NCBI RefSeq assembly: GCF_000621445.1 | Contig: NZ_JHYI01000011.1 | Coordinates: 62,001-126,000, forward strand | DNA length: 64,000 nt | Source: Alkalihalobacillus bogoriensis ATCC BAA-922 | GTDB taxonomy: Bacteria; Bacillota; Bacilli; Bacillales; Bacillaceae_F | Reading direction: 5' to 3' | Position numbers and translations under genes: made by a program | Part shown: in pieces, positions 1-9,291 of the stretch | Position numbering within the stretch: the first letter of the stretch is position 1 | Layout of the letters: the number at the start of each line of letters is the position of its first letter | The notes under the pieces: generated by a model | What the model was told of the DNA's origin: nothing | Databases searched by the model: none | Seen by the model: only the letters and a program-made list of their open reading frames with translations

Positions 1-732
1 ATGATTTCAGCGTTTGCAATTTTAAGAGGAAGACATCATGTTTACCATAAAAAAGCGTTACGTCTATCGATGATAGCCGCGTGTGTATTCGCGATGGCAA
101 CAGCTTTAATTGGGGATTTCTCTGGAAAGTTTCTAGCAGACTATCAACCTGAAAAGCTGGCTGCTGCAGAATGGCATTTTCAAACAGAGAAAGAAGCACC
201 GCTCATCATTGGAGGTGTGTTGACCGAAGATGAGGAAATTCGATATGCACTAAAAATACCATATGCCCTTAGCATATTAGCACACGGTCATTCAAAAGCT
301 GAAGTAATCGGCTTGCATGAGTTTTCGGAACAAGAAAGACCACCTCTATTTATCCATTATTTATTTGATGGCATGGTCTTCATCGGTGTATATCTCTTGT
401 TTGTTTCCGTTCTTTTCCTCGTTGTTAGTTGGATTCCGTTAGTCAATGAGTATAATAAGCTGTTATTATGGATGATTGTTGCTGGTGGGCCATTATCAAT
501 GGTTGCTATTGAATTTGGGTGGATGTTTACTGAATTTGGAAGGCAACCATGGATATTAGTTGGTTATATGCTCACCTCTGAAGGAGCAACGGCTTCTTCA
601 CATGTGGATAGGATGCTTATTCTTTTTTGTTTGCTTTATGTTTGTTTATCCATTTCGTTAGTTGCCGTAATGAGAGCGATGTTTAAACAAAATCCTGTTG
701 AAAAAGAGTTAAAAGAAAGACGGATTCGGTAA
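1..732 (+). CDS. cydA: cytochrome bd quinol oxidase subunit I, C-terminal part
   Basis: Subunit I of a cytochrome bd-type menaquinol:O2 oxidoreductase in the cytoplasmic membrane. The gene enters from the left edge, so the ATG at position 1 is probably internal and roughly the first half, with most heme-ligand helices, is missing. Hydrophobic helices lie near residues 22-40, 122-145, 155-172 and 208-230. The family signature GWMFTEFGRQPW is at residues 173-184, just after the region that holds the quinol-binding Q loop. The loop (about residues 41-118) is short, as in YthA-type and Geobacillus enzymes. Subunit II and a small membrane protein follow, as in ythAB/cydABS clusters. The family is firm; CydA versus YthA orthology is open. 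Confidence 0.9.
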   Translation: MISAFAILRGRHHVYHKKALRLSMIAACVFAMATALIGDFSGKFLADYQPEKLAAAEWHFQTEKEAPLIIGGVLTEDEEIRYALKIPYALSILAHGHSKAEVIGLHEFSEQERPPLFIHYLFDGMVFIGVYLLFVSVLFLVVSWIPLVNEYNKLLLWMIVAGGPLSMVAIEFGWMFTEFGRQPWILVGYMLTSEGATASSHVDRMLILFCLLYVCLSISLVAVMRAMFKQNPVEKELKERRIR

Positions 733-767
733 GGAGTGTGTTGAAATCGAAACGATAAGCTTACTTT
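731..767 (+). promoter_or_regulatory. RBS and ambiguous start of the subunit II gene
   Basis: AAGGAG at 731-736 is a strong ribosome binding site directly after the subunit I stop. The only conventional start at good spacing is TTG at 741, but that frame stops after five codons. The subunit II frame has no ATG, GTG or TTG between its last upstream stop and TTG 767, which is 30 nt past the RBS. Either a rare start codon (ATC 746 or ATA 755) is used, or one base is missing in this sequence just after 741. Confidence 0.5.
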
Positions 768-1750
768 TGTTATGGGTCTTTTTATTTCTTTATTTCATAC
801 TCACATCCATTGATTGTGGAGCGGGGTTTTATCATTTCATTAGTCGGTTAAGGAACGAAGAAAAATGGACAGAGCCTGTTCTTTCCCGCTATGTATCTCC
901 AGTATGGGAAGTAACCAATGTATTTCTAGTTTTCTTTTTTGTGGGGCTCGTCACATTCTTTCCAGAAACCGCCTATTATTATGGAACATTACTGTTATTG
1001 CCAGTAAGTGTATCTTTATTGTTGCTCATAATTAGAGGCACATATTACGCAATCAATCATTATGTGAATAAGGAAAATCGCATTTATTTGTTTTTATATA
1101 GTATCTCAGGATTGTTCATTCCAGCGTCATTTGTTGTTATTTTCCCACTATCTGAAGGGTTGTTTTACGCTGAAGAAAATAACCAATGGATTCTTCATTA
1201 TACACAGCTCATGACCCATCCTTATACATGGAGCTTGATTGTGTTGTCGGTTGTAAGTGTTTTATATATTTCTGCAAGTTTTTTTACATTTTATAGTCAC
1301 CGTGCTGGCCAAGTGTCATTAACAAAACGAATGAAAAAAAGGACATTGTATACAGCGGGGCTTGTGTTGCTTTTTTCCAGTGTGTGTTTATATTTGATGA
1401 ACGAACACAGTCCTGTTTTATTTGAACGTGTCATGACTAATTCCTTGCTTTTCTCTTTAGCCTTAATCGCTGCTCTATGGTCAATCTACCATTTACAGTT
1501 TCAGCAATTTGGACGAGCATGTTGCTTTATGCTCATACAATATGCGTTTATTTTTATAGGGTATGGGAAGGCACATTTTCCTTATTTGCTATACCCTCAT
1601 GTAACAGCATATAACGGCTTTACGACGAGTGTGATGAGTCAAGCGTTATGGATTTCTTTATCAATAGGATTGATTGTCCTTGTCCCGAGTTTGTTTTTGG
1701 TATTCCGTTTTTTTATTTACGATAAAGAGTATGTAAAGGGAAAAAGATAA
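767..1750 (+). CDS. cydB: cytochrome bd quinol oxidase subunit II
   Basis: Membrane subunit II, which pairs with CydA and stabilises the heme core. About eight to nine hydrophobic segments run through the 327 residues. The N-terminal helix carries SIDCGAGFYHF where CydB proteins have a phenylalanine/glycine-rich EGFDFGVG-like stretch, so it belongs to the divergent YthB-type group rather than the classical CydB group. It lies immediately downstream of the cydA end and is followed 12 nt later by a small membrane protein. The start given is the first conventional in-frame codon (TTG), but it has no ribosome binding site; translation probably begins about 20-27 nt further upstream. Function inferred mainly from context and topology. 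Confidence 0.75.
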   Translation: MLWVFLFLYFILTSIDCGAGFYHFISRLRNEEKWTEPVLSRYVSPVWEVTNVFLVFFFVGLVTFFPETAYYYGTLLLLPVSVSLLLLIIRGTYYAINHYVNKENRIYLFLYSISGLFIPASFVVIFPLSEGLFYAEENNQWILHYTQLMTHPYTWSLIVLSVVSVLYISASFFTFYSHRAGQVSLTKRMKKRTLYTAGLVLLFSSVCLYLMNEHSPVLFERVMTNSLLFSLALIAALWSIYHLQFQQFGRACCFMLIQYAFIFIGYGKAHFPYLLYPHVTAYNGFTTSVMSQALWISLSIGLIVLVPSLFLVFRFFIYDKEYVKGKR

Positions 1751-1762
1751 GGAGGTGTGAAA

Positions 1763-1849
1763 ATGAATGTTGTGCCTTTGTTCATCGTCCTTTTTTCATT
1801 ACTCATTTTATTTTTGTGGGGCAGTACGGATAGTCAACGGTTTAAATAA
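1763..1849 (+). CDS. cydS: 28-residue CydS-like small subunit of bd oxidase
   Basis: A 28-codon gene with a perfect ribosome binding site (GGAGGTG at 1751-1757, 5 nt before ATG). The product is one hydrophobic helix (about residues 3-20) followed by a short polar tail ending TDSQRFK. Small single-helix proteins encoded at the end of cydAB operons (CydX in proteobacteria, CydS in Geobacillus) bind subunit I and complete the oxidase. Position, size, topology and RBS all fit CydS. Sequence identity to CydS could not be tested here, so the role is inferred. Confidence 0.65.
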   Translation: MNVVPLFIVLFSLLILFLWGSTDSQRFK

Positions 1850-1897
1850 CAGGTTTTTATTTATACAGAAAGGATATAAAAAAGTAAGAGAGATCGT

Positions 1898-1927
1898 TTG
1901 TGAGGAAAATTTGTCCATTGTTACAAT
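1898..1927 (+). promoter_or_regulatory. candidate sigma-A promoter for odhAB
   Basis: TTGTGA (1898-1903), 18-nt spacer, TACAAT (1922-1927), about 50 nt before the odhA start. It lies in the only gap between the oxidase operon and odhA, and no clear terminator precedes it, so read-through from cydABS is also possible. Confidence 0.4.
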
Positions 1928-1979
1928 AAAAGAGAACATAAATTTAAGGATGAGGATTAAATAGGAGTGGAGGTTTTTC

Positions 1980-4766
1980 ATGAATCAAGATCCGTGGCAA
2001 CGATTTTTCGGACCAAACCTAGGGTATGTATTAGAAAGGTATGAAAAATATAAAGAAGGAGATCGTGACGTTGACCGAGAGTTAATGGAATTGTTTGAAA
2101 GATGGGGACCACCAAAAGAAAGTGAACAGCAAGAAAATGAAAGGGAAACAAGACAAGAGCCGCCATTAGAAACGGTAGTCCGTGCCGTTCAATTTGCAGA
2201 AGCGATTAGAGCCCAAGGACATTTGGCAGCAAAGATAAATCCATTAACAGCAGACCAGATAGACAATGATCAACTCTTTAATGAAAAGAGATTTAATCTT
2301 TCCAAATCGGACTTGCGAGCTTTGCCAGGTCATATACTTAGTCCGCATCTGCCACTTCAAAATGGTGAACAAGTCATTGCACGATTAAAAGAAGTATATA
2401 CACAATCAATGGCTTTTGAGTTTGAACATGTTCATGTGAAAGAGGAAAAAGAGTGGTTAACGAAAACAGTTGAAAGTGGAGATGTTTTTCCTGCTTTATC
2501 AGAAGATGAAAAGGTTACGCTTTTAGAAAGATTAATAGAAGTAGAAGAATTTGAAACGTTTTTACACCAAACTTTTGTTGGACAAAAACGATTTTCAATA
2601 GAAGGGTTGGATACATTAATTCCGATTTTGGATGAAGGGATAAAGAAATGGGTAGAAGCAGGAATTAATAATATAGTGATAGGGATGGCACACCGAGGAA
2701 GGCTGAACGTCCTCGCTCATATATTAGGAAAGCCATACGAACTCATCTTTTCAGAGTTTCACCATTCTCCGAATAAAGAATTGGTTCCTTCAGAAGGGTC
2801 AGTTGGAATTAATTACGGTTGGACAGGAGACGTAAAATATCACTTAGGGGCAGACCGTGATATAAAGAAACATTCAAACCAGGCTCATATCACATTGGCA
2901 AACAACCCAAGTCACTTAGAATTTGTCAATCCAGTTGTTCTTGGCTGTACACGTGCTGCACAAGAAACAAATGATGAGCCGGGATTTCCTGAGCAAGATG
3001 TCAACCGTGCAGTGTCGATTTTAATTCATGGTGATGCTGCCTTTCCTGGTGAAGGAATTGTACAGGAAACATTAAATTTAAGTGGTTTAAAAGGATATCA
3101 AACAGGGGGGACAATACACATCATCGCGAATAACCGCATTGGCTTTACGACAGAAAGCAGTGATTCGCGCTCAACGAAATATGCGAGTGATATAGCAAAA
3201 GGGTTTGAAATACCGATTGTTCACGTTAATGCGGAGGACCCAGAAGCTTGCGTAGCGGCAATGAAGCTTGCTTATTTGTACCGGGAAAAATTTAATAAAG
3301 ACTTTGTCATTGATTTAATTGGCTTTCGGCGCTATGGCCACAATGAAATGGATGAACCTCAAACGACACAACCGATGCTTTATAAACAAATAAAGAAACA
3401 TCCAAGTATTCGAAAACAGTATGCACAAACGTTAACGGAGAAAGGATATGTCACTAAAGAAAAAATGGCACAAATGGAGGAGAAAATAAAAGCAAAACTG
3501 AAGCAAGCTTACGAAAAAATAGAAAGGGTAGAAAATAAGCCATCTTCAACATTATCTCCACCAAAAGTAGTCAAAAAAGGATTTTCTCAAGTGGCAACAA
3601 ATGTGCAGCATGAAAAATTACAAAAAATAAATGATAGATTGTTACAATGGCCAGAGAAGTTTTCTGTTTTTCCGAAACTCGAGAAAATATTAAAACGAAG
3701 AGAACGCTCTTTTATCGACGGGGGAAAAGTAGATTGGGCTCACGCGGAAACATTGGCTTTTGCAGCTATATTACAAGACGGCATCCCAATACGAATGACA
3801 GGTCAAGATGTGGAAAGAGGTACATTTGCCCACCGTCATTTAGTCCTGCATGATTATCAAGATGGTCAGTCTTATTCTCCATTGCACCTTTTGCAAAACA
3901 GTGCTTCTTTTGCCATTTATAATAGTCCATTATCAGAAGCAGGTGTACTCGGTTTTGAATATGGATACAATATCCAATCACCAGACACACTTGTTATTTG
4001 GGAAGCTCAGTTTGGAGACTTTGCCAATGCAGCACAAGTGATAATAGACCAATTCATATCATCAGGTCGGGCGAAATGGGGTCAAAAATCTGGGATAGTC
4101 ATGTTATTACCACATGGTTATGAAGGGCAAGGGCCTGAACATTCTAGTGCTAGACTAGAGCGCTTTTTAGAACTTTCAGCAGAACATAATTGGACGATTG
4201 CGAATGTGACAACGGCATCTCAATATTTTCATTTGCTTCGACGTCAAGCCGCGATGTTAACAAAAGAGGAAGTACGCCCCTTAGTCGTGATGACCCCGAA
4301 AAGTTTGTTGCGCCATGAACAAACCGCATCTCCAAATGAACAATTTTCAAAAGGGGCATTTGAACCGGTTATTATCGAGCAAGGACAAATCACAAACAAA
4401 CAGGCGACAACTCTTGTGTTGGCAAGCGGAAAAGTAGCAGTGGACCTTCTAATGAAAAAAGGAGAAACAGCTTCTTTAGGTGAACATACTCAAATCGTTC
4501 GAGTTGAGGAATTATATCCATTTCCAAAAGAGCATGTAAGCCAATTATTGAAAGAGCTTCCTTCTGTGACTGAATTAGTTTGGGTACAAGAAGAACCAAA
4601 AAATATGGGGGCGTGGACATATATTTTTCAACATGTAAAAGAAATGACTGACTTACCTATTCGTTATGTTGGTCGAATTGCTCGTTCAAGTCCAGCAGAA
4701 GGAACTTCGATTGCGCATAAAAAAGAACAAGAGCGAATGGTCACTGAAGCGTTGTCATTGAAATAG
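1980..4766 (+). CDS. odhA: 2-oxoglutarate dehydrogenase E1 component
   Basis: Thiamine-diphosphate E1 of the 2-oxoglutarate dehydrogenase complex; it decarboxylates 2-oxoglutarate in the TCA cycle and hands the succinyl group to the lipoyl domain of OdhB. At 928 residues it is close to the usual 930-950. Visible family marks: the N-terminal [14 protein letters not shown] stretch, [15 protein letters not shown] near residue 237, the ThDP/Mg region GDAAFPGEG near 351 with NNRIGFTT near 384, and the transketolase-like domain with [19 protein letters not shown] near 700. RBS GGAGG sits 7 nt before the ATG. odhB follows 11-17 nt downstream, so the two are co-transcribed. E3 (lipoamide dehydrogenase) is not in the window. 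Confidence 0.97.
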   Translation: MNQDPWQRFFGPNLGYVLERYEKYKEGDRDVDRELMELFERWGPPKESEQQENERETRQEPPLETVVRAVQFAEAIRAQGHLAAKINPLTADQIDNDQLFNEKRFNLSKSDLRALPGHILSPHLPLQNGEQVIARLKEVYTQSMAFEFEHVHVKEEKEWLTKTVESGDVFPALSEDEKVTLLERLIEVEEFETFLHQTFVGQKRFSIEGLDTLIPILDEGIKKWVEAGINNIVIGMAHRGRLNVLAHILGKPYELIFSEFHHSPNKELVPSEGSVGINYGWTGDVKYHLGADRDIKKHSNQAHITLANNPSHLEFVNPVVLGCTRAAQETNDEPGFPEQDVNRAVSILIHGDAAFPGEGIVQETLNLSGLKGYQTGGTIHIIANNRIGFTTESSDSRSTKYASDIAKGFEIPIVHVNAEDPEACVAAMKLAYLYREKFNKDFVIDLIGFRRYGHNEMDEPQTTQPMLYKQIKKHPSIRKQYAQTLTEKGYVTKEKMAQMEEKIKAKLKQAYEKIERVENKPSSTLSPPKVVKKGFSQVATNVQHEKLQKINDRLLQWPEKFSVFPKLEKILKRRERSFIDGGKVDWAHAETLAFAAILQDGIPIRMTGQDVERGTFAHRHLVLHDYQDGQSYSPLHLLQNSASFAIYNSPLSEAGVLGFEYGYNIQSPDTLVIWEAQFGDFANAAQVIIDQFISSGRAKWGQKSGIVMLLPHGYEGQGPEHSSARLERFLELSAEHNWTIANVTTASQYFHLLRRQAAMLTKEEVRPLVVMTPKSLLRHEQTASPNEQFSKGAFEPVIIEQGQITNKQATTLVLASGKVAVDLLMKKGETASLGEHTQIVRVEELYPFPKEHVSQLLKELPSVTELVWVQEEPKNMGAWTYIFQHVKEMTDLPIRYVGRIARSSPAEGTSIAHKKEQERMVTEALSLK

Positions 4767-4783
4767 AAGAGGAGAGGATGCAA

Positions 4784-6010
4784 ATGAAAGAACTTAAAGT
4801 TCCTGAATTAGCAGAATCCATTTCAGAAGGAACGATTGCTCAATGGTTAGTTGAAGTTGGCGATTTTGTTTCAAAAGGTGATTATGTTGTGGAATTGGAA
4901 ACAGACAAAGTAAATATAGAAGTAACTGCAGAGGCATCTGGAATGATAAAAGAGCAAGTAAAAGAACAAGGGGATAATGTAAAAGTTGGTGAAGTGATTG
5001 CGTTAATTGATGAGGAAGCAAGTGAGAATACTACGGAAGAAAAGCACCAATCACACCAATCACACGAATCTGACAAATCAAACAGTGGTGAAAGCGAAAA
5101 AGGGTCGGAAAAGAAAGAATTTCATGACCCAATTGCTTCACCAGCAGCAAGGAGATTAGCAAGAGAAAAAGGGCTATCATTGGAAAAAGTAAAAACAACA
5201 GATCCGCTCGGGCGTGTTAGAAAACAGGATGTTGAAAACCATTCGGAAAAAGAAGAAAAAACGTCTAGTCTGACAGAACATAAACAAGAACAGCCTCATC
5301 CTTCAGAGAAGCCAATTGAAAAAATAAAAATGTCACGACGCCGACAAACCATTGCCAAACGTCTTATGGACGTTCAGCAAAATACGGCAATGCTAACGAC
5401 ATTTAATGAAGTTGACATGACTGCGATTATGGATATTCGCAAACGTCATCAACCGAAATTTCAAGAAGAGCATGATATGAAATTAGGGTATATGTCATTT
5501 TTTACGAAAGCGATTATAGCGGGATTAAAAAAATATCCACTTTTAAATGCGGAAATTCAAGGGGACGACATCATTGTAAAAAGACACTATGACATTGGTG
5601 TGGCCGTATCAACAGAAGAAGGTTTGGTTGTACCTGTGGTAAGAGATGCGGATCGATTAGATTTTGCAAGTATTGAAAAAGAAATTGCTAGATTAGCAGA
5701 AAAATCAAGAGAGAAGAAATTAAGCTTATCTGATTTACAGGGTGGAACATTTACGATAACGAACGGTGGAATTTTCGGTTCTTTATTGTCAACACCGATT
5801 TTAAATACTCCACAAGTTGGAATTCTCGGCATGCATAAAATTCAATGGCGTCCTGTTGCCATTGATAAAGAAAAAATGGAAAATCGTCCGATGATGTACA
5901 TCGCTTTATCTTATGATCATAGAATTATTGATGGCAAAGAAGCGGTTAGTTTTTTAGTGAAAATAAAAGAACTGTTAGAAAATCCGGAAGTGTTACTATT
6001 GCAAGGGTAA
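4784..6010 (+). CDS. odhB: 2-oxoglutarate dehydrogenase E2, dihydrolipoyl succinyltransferase
   Basis: Core acyltransferase of the 2-oxoglutarate dehydrogenase complex. Domains in order: lipoyl domain (about 1-78) with the lipoylated Lys in [10 protein letters not shown]; a charged Glu/Ser/His-rich linker; peripheral subunit-binding domain (about 118-152, [15 protein letters not shown]); second linker; catalytic acyltransferase domain (about 180-408) ending with [13 protein letters not shown], which holds the His and Asp catalytic pair. Two in-frame ATGs exist, 4778 and 4784; AGGAG at 4770-4774 is 3 nt from the first and 9 nt from the second, so 4784 is preferred. It is the second gene of the odhAB operon and is followed by a strong hairpin terminator. 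Confidence 0.96.
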   Translation: MKELKVPELAESISEGTIAQWLVEVGDFVSKGDYVVELETDKVNIEVTAEASGMIKEQVKEQGDNVKVGEVIALIDEEASENTTEEKHQSHQSHESDKSNSGESEKGSEKKEFHDPIASPAARRLAREKGLSLEKVKTTDPLGRVRKQDVENHSEKEEKTSSLTEHKQEQPHPSEKPIEKIKMSRRRQTIAKRLMDVQQNTAMLTTFNEVDMTAIMDIRKRHQPKFQEEHDMKLGYMSFFTKAIIAGLKKYPLLNAEIQGDDIIVKRHYDIGVAVSTEEGLVVPVVRDADRLDFASIEKEIARLAEKSREKKLSLSDLQGGTFTITNGGIFGSLLSTPILNTPQVGILGMHKIQWRPVAIDKEKMENRPMMYIALSYDHRIIDGKEAVSFLVKIKELLENPEVLLLQG

Positions 6011-6047
6011 CGGTCTTACTAGCGAGAGCACAATACTAATTTTAGAG

Positions 6048-6093
6048 AAACTCTTCTTATTGGAGCTTAGCTCCAATAAGGAGAGTTTTTGTT
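6048..6093 (+). terminator. terminator after odhB, likely bidirectional
   Basis: 18-bp stem with one mismatch (6048-6065 with 6071-6088), 5-nt loop, then a T-run on the plus strand. The convergent PAS-PP2C gene stops at 6096, so the same hairpin probably ends both transcripts. Confidence 0.85.
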
Positions 6094-6095
6094 AC

Positions 6096-7187
6096 TTACC
6101 GCTTTTCGATTGTCATACTTACCATGGAAAGATCATCTCTTTGATTCAGCTGGTCATCCGGCAAGTCTTGTTTTAGTTTTGCTACAAATTGACTATTGTT
6201 TAATGAAAAAGTAGCTCTTAAACAAGATGAAAATTGAGTTGTAAAACTAGAAATTGAAGGGGAGAAAGTTTCGGCAAAACCATCTGAATATACAATCACT
6301 CTTGCTTTTCCGTCAAATTTGATTTTTTTACTTTTGAATGGCAAGTCCTTCATTAATCCTAAAGGTGTATTTAATGAAGATAATAAAAGTTGTTCCTGTT
6401 CTGTAATAACAATCCCAGGAGGATGACCTGCATTTGTATATTCGATTATATTTTTGTCTACATCGATAATGATTGAAATGGCGGTAACAAACGTAGGAAC
6501 CGCGGAATGAAGATTAAACAACTCAAAAATATGTTCGTTTAAATCTTCCATTAAGCTCATTGGATTAACGGTTGGCGTCAGTTGACCTCGTAAATACGAA
6601 ATCGAAGCGATGGCAATAAGAGATGCGGTGACGCCGTGACCCATCACATCAATAATACTTAAAGCATAGCGAGACTTATCAAGCTTTGCAAAACAATACA
6701 TATCACCAGATAACATTTCAGAAGGATAGTACACACCTTCGATATGTACCCTCCCAGATGTAAGTGGTTGTGGAAGTAAACTAAATTGAGTTTGCATGGC
6801 GATGCTTAGTTCATTCTCTTGTTCTTTTTTTCGGATAACCTCATTTGTAATATCTTCTGCAATCCCAACAACACCATAAATATTATTTTCAATGAGTACC
6901 GGAACACATGTAATGTGAATAAATACTTCATGGTGATGTTTCGTAATAATTTTAGTGTTGAAATGGGATTTTTCACCTTTTAATGTGCTTTGAAATTTAT
7001 CGATAATATAGGATTGGTCCCTTCCTTCGAACAAGGGTAGAAAGTCCATTTCAAACAACTCGTTTTTTGCATATCCTGTTAATTTAATCGTATTTTCATT
7101 AAAATCTAGAAACTTCCCATTTTTATCAAGCAAGTAACAAGCGTTTGGATTATGTAAAAACAATGATTCATAAAACCTCTTGTTCAT
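6096..7187 (-). CDS. PAS-domain PP2C (SpoIIE/RsbU-type) phosphatase
   Basis: Predicted cytoplasmic Mn-dependent serine phosphatase with an N-terminal sensor. A PAS domain covers about residues 6-118 (NPNACYLLDKNGKFLDFNE; GIAEDITNE at its end), then a short coiled linker with AMQTQFSLLPQPL, typical of the RsbU/RsbP linker, then the SpoIIE-type PP2C domain (about 150-360). Metal-binding and family motifs are present: SGDMYCF, DVMGHG, NAGHPPG, YSDGF and the late RDDLSM. RsbP of B. subtilis has the same PAS-PP2C order and dephosphorylates the STAS protein RsbV. No STAS or kinase gene is adjacent; the nearest cassette in the window is at 26-28 kb. Target unknown. Confidence 0.9.
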   Translation of the reverse strand: MNKRFYESLFLHNPNACYLLDKNGKFLDFNENTIKLTGYAKNELFEMDFLPLFEGRDQSYIIDKFQSTLKGEKSHFNTKIITKHHHEVFIHITCVPVLIENNIYGVVGIAEDITNEVIRKKEQENELSIAMQTQFSLLPQPLTSGRVHIEGVYYPSEMLSGDMYCFAKLDKSRYALSIIDVMGHGVTASLIAIASISYLRGQLTPTVNPMSLMEDLNEHIFELFNLHSAVPTFVTAISIIIDVDKNIIEYTNAGHPPGIVITEQEQLLLSSLNTPLGLMKDLPFKSKKIKFDGKARVIVYSDGFAETFSPSISSFTTQFSSCLRATFSLNNSQFVAKLKQDLPDDQLNQRDDLSMVSMTIEKR

Positions 7188-7362
7188 GTGACAATCCCAA
7201 CCTTCTTTGTGTTGTATTTGTATTGTTACCTCTATCGTTTTACTTACTCCATCTTTTGTATTGGTGAACCGATAAAAACTGCATTTTCACTTTAAAAGTT
7301 TGGCGTGCATATTTTATAAAGATAAGGTCAAGGAAACGATTATATTCTTGTTTTGAGGTGAA

Positions 7363-8829
7363 ATGATGGGTGCGATTACAGGAGCAGAGTACAAAAAAAG
7401 AATTGATAAATTGCAAAATGAAGTTTGGATAGAAGGCGAGAAAGTACAAGGTGACATTTCTATGCACCCAGCTTTTAAAGGGGTAATGGATAGCCAAGCG
7501 AAACTTTATGATTTACAACATGATAAGAATATAAGTGATATTATGACGTACCTGTCACCAACATCGAGCTCAAGAGTTGGAACTTCCTTTTTGCTTCCGA
7601 GAACAAAAAAAGATATAAAAAAAAGGCGTCGCATGTTTCAACAATGGGCTAGAACAAATGCAGGAATGATGGGGAGAAGCCCAGATTATATGAATACTGT
7701 ATTAGTATCTTTAGTTGCTTCTCAACATATTTTTGAAAAGCATGAAAATTGTTTTCCAGAAAATGTTTCGGCCTTCTATAAAAAAGCAAAGGAGAACGAT
7801 TGGTCTTTCACACATACCTTTATCGACCCTCAAGTCAATCGTTCTCCTTACCAATTGTTTGAGGAAGCGGATGAAATTATTGCTGCTAAAATTAAAGAGA
7901 AAACAAAAGAAGGACTGATTATAAAAGGAGCAAAGCTTTTAGCGACACAAGGAGGAATAACAGACGAAATTCTTGTGTATTCCAAACCAGGGATAATGGA
8001 TAAATCGTATGCGTATTCCTTTTCAATTCCGAGCAATACAAAAGGGTTAAAGTTTATATGTCGACAATCGTTCCGTTCTTCTGATTCAAAGTTTAATTCA
8101 CCGTTAGGTTCTCGTTTTGAGGAATGTGATGCACTTGTTGTGTTTGATGACGTCCTTGTTCCGTGGGAGCGTGTCTTTTATTATGAAAACATAAAGGTTA
8201 CAGATACGTTATCGGTACAAGGCGCATTTGCCCCATTAGCCCTCCACCAAGTCGTTTCTAGGCAAGTGGTCAAAACTGAATTTATTTTAGGGGTCGCACA
8301 GTTACTTGTCGATACGATTAATTCTGGTCAATACCAGCATGTTCAAGAAAAGATAGCAGAAATCATTGTTGCTCTTGAAACGATGAAAGCCTTCCTTATT
8401 GCCTCTGAGGAAGGTGCGACGAAAAAGCACGGGTTTATGCTTCCGGCTTTATATCCATTATTTGCAGCCATTAATACCTTTCCTCGCATTTATCCACGAT
8501 TAACAGAAATTTTACAACTTTTAGGAGCTAGCGGGTTGGTATCGATTCCGACAGAAAAGGACTTTGAGTCGGATATTCACGAAGATTTATATCAATATTT
8601 ACAATCGAAAACAAAAGATGCTAAAGAGCGAGTCCAGTTATTTCGACTGGCGTGGGATTGTTGCATGAGTGCGTTTGGTACGAGACAAACTCTTTATGAG
8701 CGTTATTTTTTTGGAGACCCGATTCGTTTATCGAGTATGTTATACCAAGCCTATGACCGAAGAAAATTGACAGCGTGGATCGAAAAAGACTTTTTATCTA
8801 ACAGTAGTAAAAAAGATGAAAAAAGATAA
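7363..8829 (+). CDS. HpaB-family FAD-dependent aromatic hydroxylase / monooxygenase
   Basis: 488-residue member of the 4-hydroxyphenylacetate 3-monooxygenase large-component family, whose members use FADH2 delivered by a separate reductase to hydroxylate phenolic or related substrates. Family marks: the N-terminal TGAEYKKRIDK, ARTNAGMMGRSPDYMN near residue 100, SRFEECDALVVFDDVLVPWERVF in the central part (the FAD-contacting region of this family), and QLLGASGLVSIPTE in the C-terminal helical domain. RBS GAGGTG precedes ATG 7363; ATG 7366 is equally possible. No HpaC-like reductase gene and no catabolic neighbours are present, so the substrate cannot be inferred. It stands alone between its own promoter region and a strong terminator. 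Confidence 0.85.
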   Translation: MMGAITGAEYKKRIDKLQNEVWIEGEKVQGDISMHPAFKGVMDSQAKLYDLQHDKNISDIMTYLSPTSSSRVGTSFLLPRTKKDIKKRRRMFQQWARTNAGMMGRSPDYMNTVLVSLVASQHIFEKHENCFPENVSAFYKKAKENDWSFTHTFIDPQVNRSPYQLFEEADEIIAAKIKEKTKEGLIIKGAKLLATQGGITDEILVYSKPGIMDKSYAYSFSIPSNTKGLKFICRQSFRSSDSKFNSPLGSRFEECDALVVFDDVLVPWERVFYYENIKVTDTLSVQGAFAPLALHQVVSRQVVKTEFILGVAQLLVDTINSGQYQHVQEKIAEIIVALETMKAFLIASEEGATKKHGFMLPALYPLFAAINTFPRIYPRLTEILQLLGASGLVSIPTEKDFESDIHEDLYQYLQSKTKDAKERVQLFRLAWDCCMSAFGTRQTLYERYFFGDPIRLSSMLYQAYDRRKLTAWIEKDFLSNSSKKDEKR

Positions 8830-8840
8830 AGGTAATTATG

Positions 8841-8886
8841 AACAGGCTAAAACAATGGTTTGCCATGTGTTTTAGCCTGTTTTCTC
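8841..8886 (+). terminator. Rho-independent terminator after the HpaB-family gene
   Basis: Perfect 14-bp stem (8841-8854 with 8868-8881), 13-nt loop, followed by TTTCTCGTTT. Confidence 0.9.
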
Positions 8887-8982
8887 GTTTGTTCATAACT
8901 GTATCAATACAGAATTGTCCAAGTAAGTTTAAACTCAGCTGTTTTATTAGTGTATTTCTAAGGAAATATAAAAATGACGAAA

Positions 8983-9039
8983 AATCTGTTGTTTTTTATA
9001 AAATAATCTGTTGACTATTATATAACAGATTAGTATAAT
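8983..9039 (+). promoter_or_regulatory. strong sigma-A promoter with three operator-like boxes
   Basis: TTGACT (9011-9016), exactly 17 nt, TATAAT (9034-9039). The 8-mer AATCTGTT occurs at 8983-8990 and again at 9005-9012, and its inverse AACAGATT at 9024-9031. The last two form an inverted repeat covering the -35 box and spacer; the first lies 22 bp, two helical turns, upstream. This arrangement suggests a dimeric repressor site plus an auxiliary half-site, controlling the 33-codon gene at 9087. Confidence 0.7.
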
Positions 9040-9086
9040 AAAAGTACAGATAAATCAGAAAATTTAATTAAGGGAGAGTGACCAAC

Positions 9087-9188
9087 ATGAAAAGAGCACC
9101 AATTCTTGAGGAAAAAAGTCAAGTAGAGCAAGTGAATGAAGAGCCATCTATTTTAGAATCAATCAATGATTATTATGCTAGAAATTAA
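9087..9188 (+). CDS. 33-residue protein of unknown function
   Basis: Short gene with a near-ideal promoter, RBS AGGGAGAG (9071-9078) and its own terminator, so it is a complete small transcription unit. The product is charged and soluble: MKRAPILEEKSQ at the N-terminus, acidic middle, SINDYYARN at the C-terminus; no signal peptide and no membrane helix. I do not recognise a family. The gene could encode a regulatory or interaction peptide; it could also be a protein-coding leader to nothing, since the next gene starts about 100 nt beyond the terminator. Confidence 0.6.
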   Translation: MKRAPILEEKSQVEQVNEEPSILESINDYYARN

Positions 9189-9196
9189 TAATTATC

Positions 9197-9232
9197 ACCG
9201 GTTTCTTTTTTAAGGAATCGGTTTTTTCTTTT
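9197..9232 (+). terminator. terminator after the 33-codon gene
   Basis: ACCGGTTTCTT pairs with AAGGAATCGGT through two G-U wobbles, followed by a T-run (TTTTTTCTTTTT). Confidence 0.75.
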
Positions 9233-9291
9233 TGGGGAAAATAGTAAGAAAAAGCAAGGGAAATGAGAAATAGGGAAGAAGGAGTAAGAAT

